From Pseudomonas sp. B21-015 (GTDB lineage Bacteria > Pseudomonadota > Gammaproteobacteria > Pseudomonadales > Pseudomonadaceae), in contig NZ_CP087196.1 of assembly GCF_024749285.1 (NCBI RefSeq), positions 4,340,001 to 4,404,000 of the forward strand: a stretch of 64,000 nt of DNA, written 5' to 3'. Below, in pieces: positions 9,510 to 18,623 of this stretch. Position 1 is the first letter of the stretch; every line of letters begins with the position of its first letter. Position numbers and translations under genes: made by a program. The notes below the pieces were generated by a model that worked only from the letters and a program-made list of their open reading frames with translations, did not search any database and was not told where the DNA came from.

Positions 9510-9827
9510 TCAGCCGCAGTTGACGCGAGTGACCACCAGGTTGTTATCGGTGTTCAGGTTCAGGCGATCGGAGCGGTACTCCAGGGTCACCATGTCATCG
9601 GGCTTGAGGAACCGGGCATTCTGCGCGCCTGCACGGGTGCGTGCCTGCTCCAGCAGTTCGGGCGAAGCCTTTTTGCCAAGGGTGAATTCGGCAGCCTTTG
9701 CTTCACAACGGCTGTGGCCGGTATCGGTCGCCACCGGGTCCTTTACCGACTCGGTGGACGTACTGCTGCAACCAGCCAGCAGCGTGGCAGCCAACAAAGT
9801 ACCCAATGACGCGAGCTTCCAAGGCAT
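9510..9827 (-). CDS. Peptidase inhibitor I78 family lipoprotein
   Basis: 105 residues. A lipobox (LLAGCSS, Cys about residue 19) follows a hydrophobic signal, so the protein is lipid-anchored in the envelope. The C-terminal half has the I78 pattern (ARFLKPDDMVTLEYRSDRLN ... VTRVNCG), a fold shared with small serine-protease inhibitors. The start MPWKLAS is preceded by AAAGGAGG; the ORF's upstream ATG (9845) has no such site. The likely role is protection against proteases in the periplasm, by family only. Confidence 0.85.
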   Translation of the reverse strand: MPWKLASLGTLLAATLLAGCSSTSTESVKDPVATDTGHSRCEAKAAEFTLGKKASPELLEQARTRAGAQNARFLKPDDMVTLEYRSDRLNLNTDNNLVVTRVNCG

Positions 9828-9993
9828 GAAGCCTCCTTTTTTCAATAGTTAAGCTGAGATCGTGCGACCGCCATTTTGGTGTTTGGTTTCAAGACCGGCG
9901 CTATCACCCTGCCCTCGGCCTGGACAAGCGGCGAGTTTGCCTGAGCATCACCCTGCCGTTCATCCCGCAATCGTGACTAAATATGAACAGCGC

Positions 9994-10299
9994 TCAATAG
10001 ACGTCGATGTAGTCGAACGGCGGATTCGGCCAGTTTTCTTTCAGCGCATTAAATATCTGCATGACCCAGACTTCGTCGCTGGCCGCGACCAATCCGACAT
10101 AACCCGAGCCCTTGGCCCATGTTTCCAGGCGAAACAGCAGCCCGTCGATATCAGTACCGCCCACGACACCCGACGAAATGTAGGCGATGCCGCCCTTGGT
10201 GACCCGCAGCTGGGTGTGCTCATCATCGCTGGCAGAGGCCAGTAGCTGACGCACCGCCTCAAGGGTCAAGCCGTCAGGAGTGTTCAAATCGATCTGCAC
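9994..10299 (-). CDS. Conserved hypothetical protein
   Basis: 101 residues starting MQIDLNTPDGLTLEAVRQLL. Acidic, no signal peptide, no membrane segment; C-terminal aromatic patch (NWPNPPFDYIDVY). I do not recognise a family. It is separated from neighbours by 166 and 131 bases and is divergent from the small gene at 10431. Confidence 0.75.
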   Translation of the reverse strand: MQIDLNTPDGLTLEAVRQLLASASDDEHTQLRVTKGGIAYISSGVVGGTDIDGLLFRLETWAKGSGYVGLVAASDEVWVMQIFNALKENWPNPPFDYIDVY

Positions 10300-10430
10300 A
10301 GCACAGTCCTTGAAAATTCGTCAAAGACCAAGTGTCGCATAGCCCTCCCTTCATGCCTAAGTCGGAGTGCCAAACGTCCCGCAAAATGGTTAACTCGACA
10401 CTCAGACATCTCGATTTCACGAGCGCCATC

Positions 10431-10637
10431 ATGACCACCGTAAGCATCGACGCCAACATCACTATCAAGTGGCCACAGGGCCACAGCTCTTACAGCCCGG
10501 GCACCCCGGAAGAGTTGGCAATCATTGGTATCGATTTGCTGGTCAAGGAACTGGGGACGCAAGCCGCCCAGACCTTCATCGCACAGGTACTCGAGAAGTA
10601 CCCCGCCGACTATATGGGCGCAACAGAAACCGAGTAA
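10431..10637 (+). CDS. Small conserved hypothetical protein
   Basis: 68 residues from MTTVSIDANITIKWPQG. The internal ATG at 10431 is preferred over 10332 because the stretch between reads as non-coding promoter sequence and the mature protein looks complete from here. Cytosolic, acidic, no motif recognised. It ends just before the terminator shared with the convergent ribose operon. Confidence 0.65.
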   Translation: MTTVSIDANITIKWPQGHSSYSPGTPEELAIIGIDLLVKELGTQAAQTFIAQVLEKYPADYMGATETE

Positions 10638-10641
10638 GCGT

Positions 10642-10670
10642 AAAAACCCCGCAGGCGGGCACCTGCGGGG
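10642..10670 (-). terminator. Terminator of the ribose/nucleoside hydrolase operon
   Basis: On the minus strand CCCCGCAGG pairs with CCTGCGGGG and is followed by TTTTTACG. It lies 9 bases past the nucleoside hydrolase stop. Confidence 0.85.
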
Positions 10671-10678
10671 CATACGGC

Positions 10679-11707
10679 TTACTTCAGGCGAGCCAGCCGC
10701 TGGGTCAGCAGGTCGAAGAAGCCCTGAGCGTCGCCATTTTCAACCCAGAAGGCATTCTTCGGCGCCTTCAGGCCGTCATACCAGTCGACAATGGTCTGGC
10801 CAAAGGTCGGCCCTTCGCGGCTATCAACCACTACGTTGACCGAACGACCGGTGAACAGCTCCGGTTTGAGCAGGTAAGCGATGACCGTGGCGTCATGCAC
10901 CGGGCCTCCCGGAATACCGTAGTGCTCCATGTCGCCCTTGACGTATTCGTTGAGAATATCGCCCACCAGTTTGCTGGCATTGTTGTTCAGAGCGGCGATC
11001 TGCTTCAGGCGCGCTTCACTGGTGAGGATCTTGTGGGTCACGTCCAGCGGCAAATAAGTCAGCTTGACGCCGCTTTTCAGCACCACTTCCGCCGCCTGTG
11101 GGTCGGCGAACAGGTTGAATTCGGCCACCGGGGTGATGTTGCCGCCGTTGAAGTGCGCACCGCCCATGATCACCACTTCCTTGATGCCCTGAACGATTTC
11201 AGGTTCCTGGATCAACGCCAGGGCCAGGTTGGTCTGTGGCCCGAGCATGGCGATGGTGATGCTGTGGGGTTTGGCGGCTTTCAGGGTATCGATCAGATAG
11301 TTGACCGCGCTGCCTTCGGCCAGGCCTTTCTTCGGCTCATGCACGGTGACACCCGACAGGCCTTCCTTGCCGTGGATGTTCTCGGCATAGATCGGCGTGC
11401 GCATCAGCGGTTTCGGTGCGCCCGCGTAAACAGGCACCTCTTCGCGGCCCGCCCATTCGCGGGCCAGACGCGCGTTACGCGAGGTCTTGTCCAGGCGCAC
11501 GTTGCCAGCGACGGTGGTCAGTGCACGAATGTTCAGTTCTTCCGGCGAGGCCAGGGCAAACAGCAAGGCGACCACATCGTCGGCCCCCGGATCGGTGTCG
11601 ATGATCAAGTCGATCTTTTCCGCTGCCTGGGCGCTTGTTGCAGTAATCAGGGACAAAAGCAGCAGACTCCGAAGCAGGTGGTGCAGTTTCTGGGCATAGC
11701 GGTGCAT
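10679..11707 (-). CDS. Exported inosine-uridine preferring nucleoside hydrolase
   Basis: 342 residues. It splits ribonucleosides into base and ribose. The N-terminal calcium-binding motif DTDPGADDVVAL (about residues 37-48) and the C-terminal HDATVIAYLL block are family hallmarks. Unusually, residues 1-28 (MHRYAQKLHHLLRSLLLLSL... SAQA) are a signal peptide, so the enzyme should be periplasmic. It is the last gene of the rbs operon, 33 bases after rbsD, which suggests that ribose released from nucleosides outside the membrane is then taken up by RbsABC and phosphorylated by RbsK. The exact substrate (purine or pyrimidine) is not determined. Confidence 0.93.
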   Translation of the reverse strand: MHRYAQKLHHLLRSLLLLSLITATSAQAAEKIDLIIDTDPGADDVVALLFALASPEELNIRALTTVAGNVRLDKTSRNARLAREWAGREEVPVYAGAPKPLMRTPIYAENIHGKEGLSGVTVHEPKKGLAEGSAVNYLIDTLKAAKPHSITIAMLGPQTNLALALIQEPEIVQGIKEVVIMGGAHFNGGNITPVAEFNLFADPQAAEVVLKSGVKLTYLPLDVTHKILTSEARLKQIAALNNNASKLVGDILNEYVKGDMEHYGIPGGPVHDATVIAYLLKPELFTGRSVNVVVDSREGPTFGQTIVDWYDGLKAPKNAFWVENGDAQGFFDLLTQRLARLK

Positions 11708-11740
11708 AGCGCACTCCTTGTGCGTGGGAAGAACGGAAAG

Positions 11741-12145
11741 TTAGAACGTTACGCCAGCCACCAACACAATGTTGCAGTACGGCTGACATTCGCCTGTACG
11801 AACAATCGCCCGTGCTTGTCGGCTGAGCGCTTTGAATTGCTCATGACCGAGCAGTTCGCGCCGGCCAACCGCGCCTTCGGCATTCAGTTCATCCAGTGTG
11901 CTCAAGGCCGACGGTTTCTTGTCCAGAATCTCATGGGCCAGCACATGGCTTTCGACCTGCATTTCGCTGAGCACGACTTTCAAGGTACTGACGAAATCCG
12001 GAATGCCGTGGGTCAAGGCCAGATCGATCAATTCGACGCCGGGCGGTACGGGCAGACCGGCATCGCCGATCACGATCATGTCGCCATGGCCCAGAGACGC
12101 GATCAGCCGCGACAGCGCGACGTTGAGCAAAGGTGTCTTTTTCAT
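11741..12145 (-). CDS. rbsD: D-ribose pyranase
   Basis: 134 residues. RbsD interconverts beta-pyranose and beta-furanose ribose so that ribokinase receives the furanose. The family N-terminus [22 protein letters not shown] with the active-site His and the [11 protein letters not shown] segment are present. Its ATG overlaps the rbsK stop by 4 bases, implying translational coupling. Confidence 0.96.
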   Translation of the reverse strand: MKKTPLLNVALSRLIASLGHGDMIVIGDAGLPVPPGVELIDLALTHGIPDFVSTLKVVLSEMQVESHVLAHEILDKKPSALSTLDELNAEGAVGRRELLGHEQFKALSRQARAIVRTGECQPYCNIVLVAGVTF

Positions 12146-13059
12146 GGTGTTTTAAAGGCCTGTACGTCAGACAAGGTGGGAATCGAAGGTTGCGCGCCGG
12201 CCCGGGTGACCGACAGCGCAGCGGCGACCTGACCGAAACGGATCGCCTCGGCCTCGCCTTTGCCGGCCGCCAGGGCCGCGGCGAAACCACCGACAAACGT
12301 GTCACCGGCCGCAGTGGTATCGACCGCCTTCACTTTCGGCGCCGGGAAATGCTCCAAGCGTGTGCCATTGGCAAACAGCGATCCCTGAGCGCCGAGGGTA
12401 ATGATCACTTTGCCGGCACCCATGGCGATCAACCGGGTCGCGGCGATTTCGGCAGTGCTCAGGGAGTCCACGGGCAAACCGCTCAAGGCCGAGGCTTCGC
12501 TTTCGTTGGGGATCAGGTAATCGATGGCCGCGTACCAATCCGCTGGCAGCGGGCGACTGGCCGGCGCCGGATTGAGGATCACGGTTTTGCCCAGCTCACG
12601 GCCGCGCTTCAAGGCATGGCCGACCGTGACATCCGGCACTTCCAGCTGACAGATGATCACATCCGCCGTCTGCAACACGCTGTCGAAACGGTCGATCACC
12701 TCGGGGGTCAGCGCACCATTGGCGCCGGCAACAATCACAATCGCGTTCTGACTGTTGTCATCGACCACGATCAACGCCACACCGCTGGAATCTTCGACAG
12801 TACTGACTGCCTGGCAATCGATCTGATCGGCCAACAACGCTCCGCGCAGCGCGTCGCCATAGGCATCACTGCCGACACAACCGACCATCGACACCTGCGC
12901 CCCCAGACGCGCCGCGGCCACGGCCTGGTTCGCGCCCTTGCCACCGGAAACCGTGGAAAACGACTGGCCTATCAGCGTTTCACCACCACGGGGCAGCCGT
13001 GGCGCCCGGGTCACCAGGTCCATGTTCAGGCTGCCTATTACCACTACTTTTGCTGGCAT
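12142..13059 (-). CDS. rbsK: Ribokinase
   Basis: 305-residue PfkB-family kinase making ribose 5-phosphate. The N-terminal GSLNMDLV and [15 protein letters not shown] (about residues 38-52) bind sugar; the C-terminal anion-hole/catalytic motif [15 protein letters not shown] (about residues 246-260) holds the catalytic Asp. The gene follows rbsR by 24 bases and overlaps rbsD. Confidence 0.97.
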   Translation of the reverse strand: MPAKVVVIGSLNMDLVTRAPRLPRGGETLIGQSFSTVSGGKGANQAVAAARLGAQVSMVGCVGSDAYGDALRGALLADQIDCQAVSTVEDSSGVALIVVDDNSQNAIVIVAGANGALTPEVIDRFDSVLQTADVIICQLEVPDVTVGHALKRGRELGKTVILNPAPASRPLPADWYAAIDYLIPNESEASALSGLPVDSLSTAEIAATRLIAMGAGKVIITLGAQGSLFANGTRLEHFPAPKVKAVDTTAAGDTFVGGFAAALAAGKGEAEAIRFGQVAAALSVTRAGAQPSIPTLSDVQAFKTP

Positions 13060-13083
13060 ACATCACTACTCATCAATTCGATT

Positions 13084-14103
13084 TCAGCGGTATTGGTCAA
13101 ACACACCGGCCAGCGGCGCGGTCGATTCTCGCAGGACAATACTGGGCGTCACGATGCGCTGATCGGTCGCCAGATCCGGCGCGGCAATCCGGCGCAGCAG
13201 CACCTCGGCCGCCATCTCGCCAAGCCGCAGGATCGACTGGCCCACGGTGGTCAACGCCGGATAGACATAACGGCTCATCTGGATATCGTCGAAACCGATC
13301 ACCGACAGCTCGGTGGGCACGCGAATATTGCGCTCGGCAGCGGCGCGCAACACACCGATGCCGATCATGTCGTTACCGGCGAAGATCGCACTGGGCGGAT
13401 TCCTTTCCAGCAGGATCGCAGCGGCGTTGTAACCGCCGGTGCTGGTGAAATCGCTTTCCAGCATGCGCTCGCGCGGCACTTCGACGCCCGCCTCTTTCAA
13501 GGCGCGGCAATATCCGGCCAGACGCATCTGCGCCACGCTGGTACTCGCCGGCCCGCCAATCGTGGCAATGTCCCGATGCCCCAGCTCCAGCAAGTGCCGG
13601 GTCGCCAGATAGGCGCCGTATTCGTGATCGATACGCACCAGGTCCGCATCGACGCCTTCCAGATCACGGTCGACGATCACCATCGGCGTGCGCACGCCCG
13701 CCAGGCCTTCAGCCAGGCCGCTGTCACCACCGGCAGACGCAACGATCAAACCGTCGATGCGTTTTTCCAGCAGTACGCGAAGGTAGCTACGCTGCTTGTC
13801 CGGGTTGTCGTCGGAATTACAGAGGATGACGCAATAGCCGTTGCGCTCGCAGTAATCCTCGATGCCACGGGCCAACTCGGCGAAGTAAGGGTTGAGGCTG
13901 TTGGGCACCAGCAGGCCGATGGTCGCGGTGGTTTTCGCTTTCAACGAGCGGGCCACGGCGCTGGGCACGTAGTCGAGGCTTTTGATTGCCGCCTCGACCT
14001 TGATCCGCACTTCCTCACTGACCGGCCGCGTCTTGTTCACCACATGGGAAACCGTGGTGTAGGAAATGCCCGCGAGTGCCGCTACATCCTTGATCGTTGC
14101 CAT
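13084..14103 (-). CDS. rbsR: LacI-family ribose operon repressor
   Basis: 339 residues. The N-terminal LacI helix-turn-helix (ATIKDVAALAGISYTTVSHV, with hinge ARSLKAKTTATIGLLVPN) is followed by a periplasmic-binding-protein-like ligand domain. It lies within the operon between rbsC (3 bases upstream) and rbsK, as I recall for P. aeruginosa. Its likely operator is the perfect palindrome at 17726-17741 over the operon promoter, so it would shut off its own operon in the absence of ribose. Confidence 0.93.
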   Translation of the reverse strand: MATIKDVAALAGISYTTVSHVVNKTRPVSEEVRIKVEAAIKSLDYVPSAVARSLKAKTTATIGLLVPNSLNPYFAELARGIEDYCERNGYCVILCNSDDNPDKQRSYLRVLLEKRIDGLIVASAGGDSGLAEGLAGVRTPMVIVDRDLEGVDADLVRIDHEYGAYLATRHLLELGHRDIATIGGPASTSVAQMRLAGYCRALKEAGVEVPRERMLESDFTSTGGYNAAAILLERNPPSAIFAGNDMIGIGVLRAAAERNIRVPTELSVIGFDDIQMSRYVYPALTTVGQSILRLGEMAAEVLLRRIAAPDLATDQRIVTPSIVLRESTAPLAGVFDQYR

Positions 14104-14106
14104 GAC

Positions 14107-15084
14107 TCAGGTCCGCCGGCTTGCGCGCTGACTGCGATAAGTATCGAGCACCACCGCCACCACGATAACCGCACCGGTGATGATGCGTTTGGTCGGTTCG
14201 GTCGCGCCGATCTGCGCCAGACCGGCCGCCAGTACGGAAATAATCAAGACGCCGAAGAACGTGCTGATAACCGAACCGCGCCCGCCCATCAGGCTGGTGC
14301 CGCCGATCACCACCGCGGCGATCACTTGCAGCTCCAGACCGGAACCGGCATTCGGGTCCGCCGCTTCCAGGCGAGAAATCTGAAACAGCGCAGCGATACC
14401 GGCCAGCAGCCCCATCAGACTGAAGACCAGGATCTTGTAGGGCTTCGGATTGATCCCTGCCAGACGCACCGCCTCTTCGTTGGTGCCGATGCCGATCAGG
14501 TAACGACCGAACACCGTACGCGTCAGCACGGCCTGGGCAATGAAGATAATCAGCAAGGCAATGATGAATGACGGCGAGATGCCGAATGCAATCGGGTTGG
14601 ACAGCCAAGCGAACGCATCACCGATGTACGCGGTGCGCGAACCGGTCATCTGATACGCCAGCCCCCGCGCCATTTCCAGCACCCCGAGGGACACGATGAA
14701 CGACGGAATCCGCCACGCCACGGTGATCGAACCGGTGAGGGTGCCAGCCAGTGCCGCAGCCCCCATACCCAGCAACGCCGCCGGCAACACGCTCCAGCCC
14801 CAGCCGAGGATCGCCACGCTGACCGTCGACGCCGCGAGCGCCAGCACTGAACCGACTGACAAATCGATTCCGCCGATGATCAATACGAAGGTCATGCCGA
14901 CCGCCAGCACCATCAAATCGGGAATCTGGTTGGCCAGGGTGCTGAAGGTGTCGTAAGACAGGAAATGGCTGCTCAGCACCGAGAACAGCGCGACCATCGC
15001 CAGCAAGGCACCGGCCAGGCCCAGGTAAGTGCCGAGGCCATAAAAATTGCCGCTACGTTTGCCGACCAGAGTTGCAGTATTCAT
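14107..15084 (-). CDS. rbsC: Ribose ABC transporter permease
   Basis: 325 residues, polytopic inner-membrane protein with about eight to ten hydrophobic segments. The BPD_transp_2 signature appears in GGIDLSVGSVLALAASTVSV and in the cytoplasmic loop (GTNEEAVRLAGINPKPYK) that docks on RbsA. The ATG overlaps the rbsA stop by 4 bases. Confidence 0.96.
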   Translation of the reverse strand: MNTATLVGKRSGNFYGLGTYLGLAGALLAMVALFSVLSSHFLSYDTFSTLANQIPDLMVLAVGMTFVLIIGGIDLSVGSVLALAASTVSVAILGWGWSVLPAALLGMGAAALAGTLTGSITVAWRIPSFIVSLGVLEMARGLAYQMTGSRTAYIGDAFAWLSNPIAFGISPSFIIALLIIFIAQAVLTRTVFGRYLIGIGTNEEAVRLAGINPKPYKILVFSLMGLLAGIAALFQISRLEAADPNAGSGLELQVIAAVVIGGTSLMGGRGSVISTFFGVLIISVLAAGLAQIGATEPTKRIITGAVIVVAVVLDTYRSQRASRRT

Positions 15085-16634
15085 GGAAGATCCCTAGGCG
15101 CTGCTTCGTTGAGCAACGCATCACGTTTTTGGTAGCCGGCGAAAGCGGCGGCAAGCAAATCATCCTGGGTCCAGCTGTCACGCTCGAAGGTGTCGATCAG
15201 ACGCCCTGCCGACAGCACACCGATGCGGTCGCAGATCAGCATCAATTCCCTCAGGTCGCTGGACACCACCACCAGCGCTTTGCCCTGACGGGTCAACTCA
15301 CCGAGCAACGTATAGATGTCGAACTTGGCGCCGACGTCGATGCCACGGGTCGGCTCGTCGAACAGCAACACTGTGCAGTCGCGCTCCAGCCAGCGACCGA
15401 TCACGACTTTCTGCTGATTGCCGCCGGACAGCTCCGAGACCAATTGCGTCGGGCTGGAGCTGCGAATGCGCATGGCGTCGATCTGACGCTGGGCCAGCGC
15501 CATCTCGTCAGCGTTGTTGACGAAGCCGCCGCTGGAAATCACCGGCATATTGCCCAGGGCAATGTTGGCGCTGATCGATTGCGTCAGCAGCAGGCCTTCG
15601 CCCTTGCGATCTTCGGTGATCAGCGCGATGCCATGACCGACCGCGTCGGCCGGCGAACGAATATTCACCACCCGAGCCGGCGCCCCTAGCGCGACGGTGC
15701 CGCTGTCGGCTGTATCGGCACCGAAGATCAGGCGCAGCAACTCGGTGCGCCCTGCCCCGATCAAACCGGAAATCCCGAAAATCTCGCCGGCGCGCACTTC
15801 GAAGGACACGTCGCGGACTTTGTCGGAGCGAGTCAGCCCTTTGACCGTCAAGGCTGGTGCGCCGATGTTGCGCGACCCCATGTCGATGTGTTCGCCCAAT
15901 TCACGGCCGACCATCAGGGTGACCAGTTGCTCACTGTTGTAATTGGCCATCGGCTCGACGCAGACCAGGTTGCCGTCGCGCAATACCGCGATGCGCTGGG
16001 CCACCCGCGCCAGTTCTTCAAGGCGGTGGGAAATGTAGATGATCGACACGCCGCGAGCCTGCAGGCGAGTGATCTGCTCAAACAACATTTCGACTTCACG
16101 GGCCGTGAGCATCGCGGTCGGCTCGTCGAGGATCAGCACATGGCAATCGCCGATCAGGTTGCGGGCGATCTCCACCATTTGCTGGTGGCCGATACCCAGC
16201 TCACCGACCAGGGTGTCCGGGTCGATGGCGTCGAGGCCGACCTGGGCCATGGCCTCGATCGCCGCCCTGCGCAATTGCTTGCGGCTGATCCAGCCACCGT
16301 GACTGGGCAGGTTGTCGAGGAACAGGTTTTCCGCCACCGACAACGTCGGCAACAGATTGAGTTCTTGCATGACCATGCGGATGCCCAGCTCTTCGGCCTG
16401 GCTCCGGCTGCCGGGACGGTAATCCTGCCCCTGGAATTGCATCTGGCCGGTGGTCGGCTCGACCAGTCCGCCAATGATTTTCGACAGCGTGCTTTTACCG
16501 GCGCCATTCTCGCCGGTCAGCGCCAGCACTTCACCGCGCATCAGCGTCAGGTCAATGCCGGTCAGGACGGGTTGGGCGTAGGTCTTGCCGATACCGCTGA
16601 CCGAGAGGACAGCGTTCGGGGCGCAAACGGACAT
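15081..16634 (-). CDS. rbsA: Ribose ABC transporter ATP-binding protein (two ATPase domains)
   Basis: 517 residues with two fused ABC domains. Domain 1 has Walker A GENGAGKSTLSKI (about residues 41-53) and Walker B LILDEPTAML; domain 2 has signature SGGNQQKVVIGRWL and Walker B LLFDEPTRGIDVG, with a degenerate Walker A (GLIGAGRTELLRL), typical of sugar CUT2 ATPases. It couples ATP hydrolysis to RbsC; it lies between rbsB and rbsC in the operon. Confidence 0.96.
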   Translation of the reverse strand: MSVCAPNAVLSVSGIGKTYAQPVLTGIDLTLMRGEVLALTGENGAGKSTLSKIIGGLVEPTTGQMQFQGQDYRPGSRSQAEELGIRMVMQELNLLPTLSVAENLFLDNLPSHGGWISRKQLRRAAIEAMAQVGLDAIDPDTLVGELGIGHQQMVEIARNLIGDCHVLILDEPTAMLTAREVEMLFEQITRLQARGVSIIYISHRLEELARVAQRIAVLRDGNLVCVEPMANYNSEQLVTLMVGRELGEHIDMGSRNIGAPALTVKGLTRSDKVRDVSFEVRAGEIFGISGLIGAGRTELLRLIFGADTADSGTVALGAPARVVNIRSPADAVGHGIALITEDRKGEGLLLTQSISANIALGNMPVISSGGFVNNADEMALAQRQIDAMRIRSSSPTQLVSELSGGNQQKVVIGRWLERDCTVLLFDEPTRGIDVGAKFDIYTLLGELTRQGKALVVVSSDLRELMLICDRIGVLSAGRLIDTFERDSWTQDDLLAAAFAGYQKRDALLNEAAPRDLP

Positions 16635-16690
16635 AAAAACTCTCCATGTGCTCGCCTCAAGAGGCGAGCACCGTTGTGTCGCCAGAAGGA

Positions 16691-17647
16691 CTACTTGGTA
16701 ACCAGCTCTACTGGGGTTTCGATGACGCCGTTGGTACCGCTGTCGACTTTCTCGCCTTTGATGATTTTCAGCGCGGTCTCGATGCCGAACACCGCTTGCC
16801 GGGCAGCAAACTGGTCGGCGGTGGCCAGGACGCGACCGTCCTTGAGCATTGGCTTGATCGCATTGATGTTGTCATAACCGACCACTTGCACCTTGCCGGC
16901 CTTGCCCGCTGCACGTACGGCAGATACCGCGCCGACAGCCATGCTGTCGTTGCCGGCCAGCAGGGCTTTGATGTTCGGGTATTCGCTGAGCATCGCCGAG
17001 GCTACCTTGCCGCCCTTGTCGATTTCCCAATCGCCAGACTGCAGGGACACGACTTTGATCTGCGCCGCTTCCATCGCATCCTTGAAGCCCGCCGTGCGCT
17101 GCTGGGCGTTGGTGGTGGTGGAAACGCCTTCGATGATGCCGACCTCATCACCGGCCTTCAGTTCTTTGGCCAGGTATTCACCCACCAGGCGTGCGCCTTT
17201 GCGGTTGTCCGGACCTACGAACGGAACGGTGATGTTTTTGCTTTTGACGACGGCCGGGTCCAGCTGGTTATCGATGTTGATCACGGTGATGCCGGCATCG
17301 ACTGCTTTCTTGATGACCGGGACCATGGCCTTGGAGTCAGCCGGGGCAATGACCAATGCATTGACTTTGGACAAAATCATTTGCTCGACGATGCGCGTCT
17401 GGCCAGCCGTATCCGTTTCGTCCTTGATGCCGTTGGAGATCAGTTCGAAGTCGCCGGAGTGGTCTTTCTGGTAGGCCTTGGCGCCGTCTTCCATGGTCAG
17501 GAAGAATTCGTTGGCCAGGGATTTCATGACCAGTGCGACTTTAGGTTTTTCAGGGGTTTCGGCGAACGCCGAAGAGACAGGTAAAGCGGCGGATGCGGCC
17601 GCCAGCATAGCGACAGCGAGAAGACGTCCAGCGAATGGCAGCTTCAT
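16691..17647 (-). CDS. rbsB: Ribose-binding periplasmic protein
   Basis: 318 residues; signal peptide to about residue 29 (ending SSAFA). The mature protein is a type I periplasmic-binding fold (VALVMKSLANEFFLTM..., VIAPADSKAMVPVIKK, INIDNQLDP, AGNDSMAVGAV). It delivers ribose to RbsAC and heads the operon, with 56 bases to rbsA. Confidence 0.96.
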   Translation of the reverse strand: MKLPFAGRLLAVAMLAAASAALPVSSAFAETPEKPKVALVMKSLANEFFLTMEDGAKAYQKDHSGDFELISNGIKDETDTAGQTRIVEQMILSKVNALVIAPADSKAMVPVIKKAVDAGITVINIDNQLDPAVVKSKNITVPFVGPDNRKGARLVGEYLAKELKAGDEVGIIEGVSTTTNAQQRTAGFKDAMEAAQIKVVSLQSGDWEIDKGGKVASAMLSEYPNIKALLAGNDSMAVGAVSAVRAAGKAGKVQVVGYDNINAIKPMLKDGRVLATADQFAARQAVFGIETALKIIKGEKVDSGTNGVIETPVELVTK

Positions 17648-17725
17648 GGGTTCACTCCGATCTTATGATTATTCTGAGCAACGCTTGCGCTGGATCATCA
17701 ATGGATCAGGCCATCGACGGCGACC

Positions 17726-17777
17726 ACGCAAACGTTTGCGTAGACCGAACTATGCGAACCCTGTCGAGTTTTGTCAA
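17726..17777 (-). promoter_or_regulatory. rbs operon promoter with RbsR-type operator
   Basis: On the minus strand a -35 TTGACA (17772-17777) and a -10 CATAGT (17749-17754) are 17 bp apart. A perfect 16-bp palindrome ACGCAAACGTTTGCGT (17726-17741) with a central CG, the shape of LacI/GalR-family operators, lies at about +1 to +16. Binding there would block initiation. The rbsB leader is about 95 nt. Confidence 0.85.
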
Positions 17778-17821
17778 CGACCCGTTCTGTGTCTCGGTTG
17801 GCAAAAACCAACCGTTTTACC

Positions 17822-18274
17822 TCACGCCGTGGTGCTGACCAGACCGCCACTGCTGGAATCCTTGGCCAGCTCTTTCACCAAACTGCCCGTCACTTGCGCG
17901 AGCGCCCCGCTGGTATTGGCGATTTGCCCCTGTATCGTCATGACAGCGGTGGACTTGGCTTCCGGGGTCGGATAATTCGCGGCTTGAGCGGCTGCCAGTT
18001 GTTGCTGCTGTTCGCGCAGTTGCTGCTGCAGTTCCTGCATGCGCTTGAGCAGCACCTGCACCGCAATACTTTGACTGCTGGTTTTCTCGGATTTGGTTTC
18101 GCCCTGAGCCCCTGCACCGCCACCGGTTCTGACCTGGTTGTCGCTGTCCTTCTCTTCACCCAGCGATTGGGCAGAGGCGTCGGAGGTCGCTTCACTCAAG
18201 GCGTTGATGGTCGCCGGGGACTTGCCCGCGATAGTGATAGCACCTGCATTGGGAAAACCGATGGTAAACGACAT
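17822..18274 (-). CDS. Coiled-coil hypothetical protein
   Basis: 150 residues. A Ser/Gly/Glu-rich N-terminal half is followed by a Gln/Leu-rich heptad segment (LLKRMQELQQQLREQQQQL, about residues 76-94) that should form a coiled coil, then an Ala/Thr-rich tail. No signal peptide. I do not recognise a family; proteins of this type occur singly in fluorescent pseudomonads from memory. It is divergent from the LexA-boxed gene at 18624. Confidence 0.7.
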   Translation of the reverse strand: MSFTIGFPNAGAITIAGKSPATINALSEATSDASAQSLGEEKDSDNQVRTGGGAGAQGETKSEKTSSQSIAVQVLLKRMQELQQQLREQQQQLAAAQAANYPTPEAKSTAVMTIQGQIANTSGALAQVTGSLVKELAKDSSSGGLVSTTA

Positions 18275-18589
18275 GTGAACTCCTTGAGAAAAAATCCTTG
18301 AAGGAGCATCGACCTGTGTGCGGGTTTCTTTAGCACTGATTTTCGATATCGCAAGGCGACTTGCTCAACGGCAAAGAGCTGCAACGGATGTTCTGGGAAT
18401 ACTGACTCGCCCTCGCCCTCGCCCGACCTGTTCCGGTTGGGCACCACGCTTACCACTCGCCAGCCTTGGCGAGCGGCTCACGACCTCTTCCGACAAAAAA
18501 CTTCCCACCGCCCTACATCAAACGGAAAAACTACTGTCAGAGGATTTTCTTGAACTTTAAGCAGTTGCGAAAATGCTTACAGTTAAATA
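18275..18589. other. Intergenic region upstream of the LexA-boxed gene
   Basis: About 315 bases without a gene. Rich in short C/T tracts near 18410-18440; no clear terminator or repeat. It must hold the promoter of the leftward coiled-coil gene. Its right end carries a TACAG half-site at 18578. Confidence 0.4.
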
Positions 18590-18605
18590 CTGTATGCCCG
18601 TACAG
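18590..18605 (+). promoter_or_regulatory. LexA box (CTGT-N8-ACAG)
   Basis: CTGTATGCCCGTACAG matches the gammaproteobacterial LexA core CTGT-N8-ACAG exactly. It ends 18 bases before the GTG of the 79-residue gene. An overlapping palindrome TACAGTTAAATACTGTA (18578-18594) and a second copy of TACAGTTAAAT (18578 and 18601) surround it. The match is seen; repression by LexA is inferred. Confidence 0.75.
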
Positions 18606-18623
18606 TTAAATAAGGATAATTCC

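Noticed and set aside
10469..14571. 587- and 812-codon plus-strand frames opposite the ribose operon
   Set aside because: Antisense to rbsD, rbsK, rbsR and the nucleoside hydrolase; His/Gln-rich composition, no motif.
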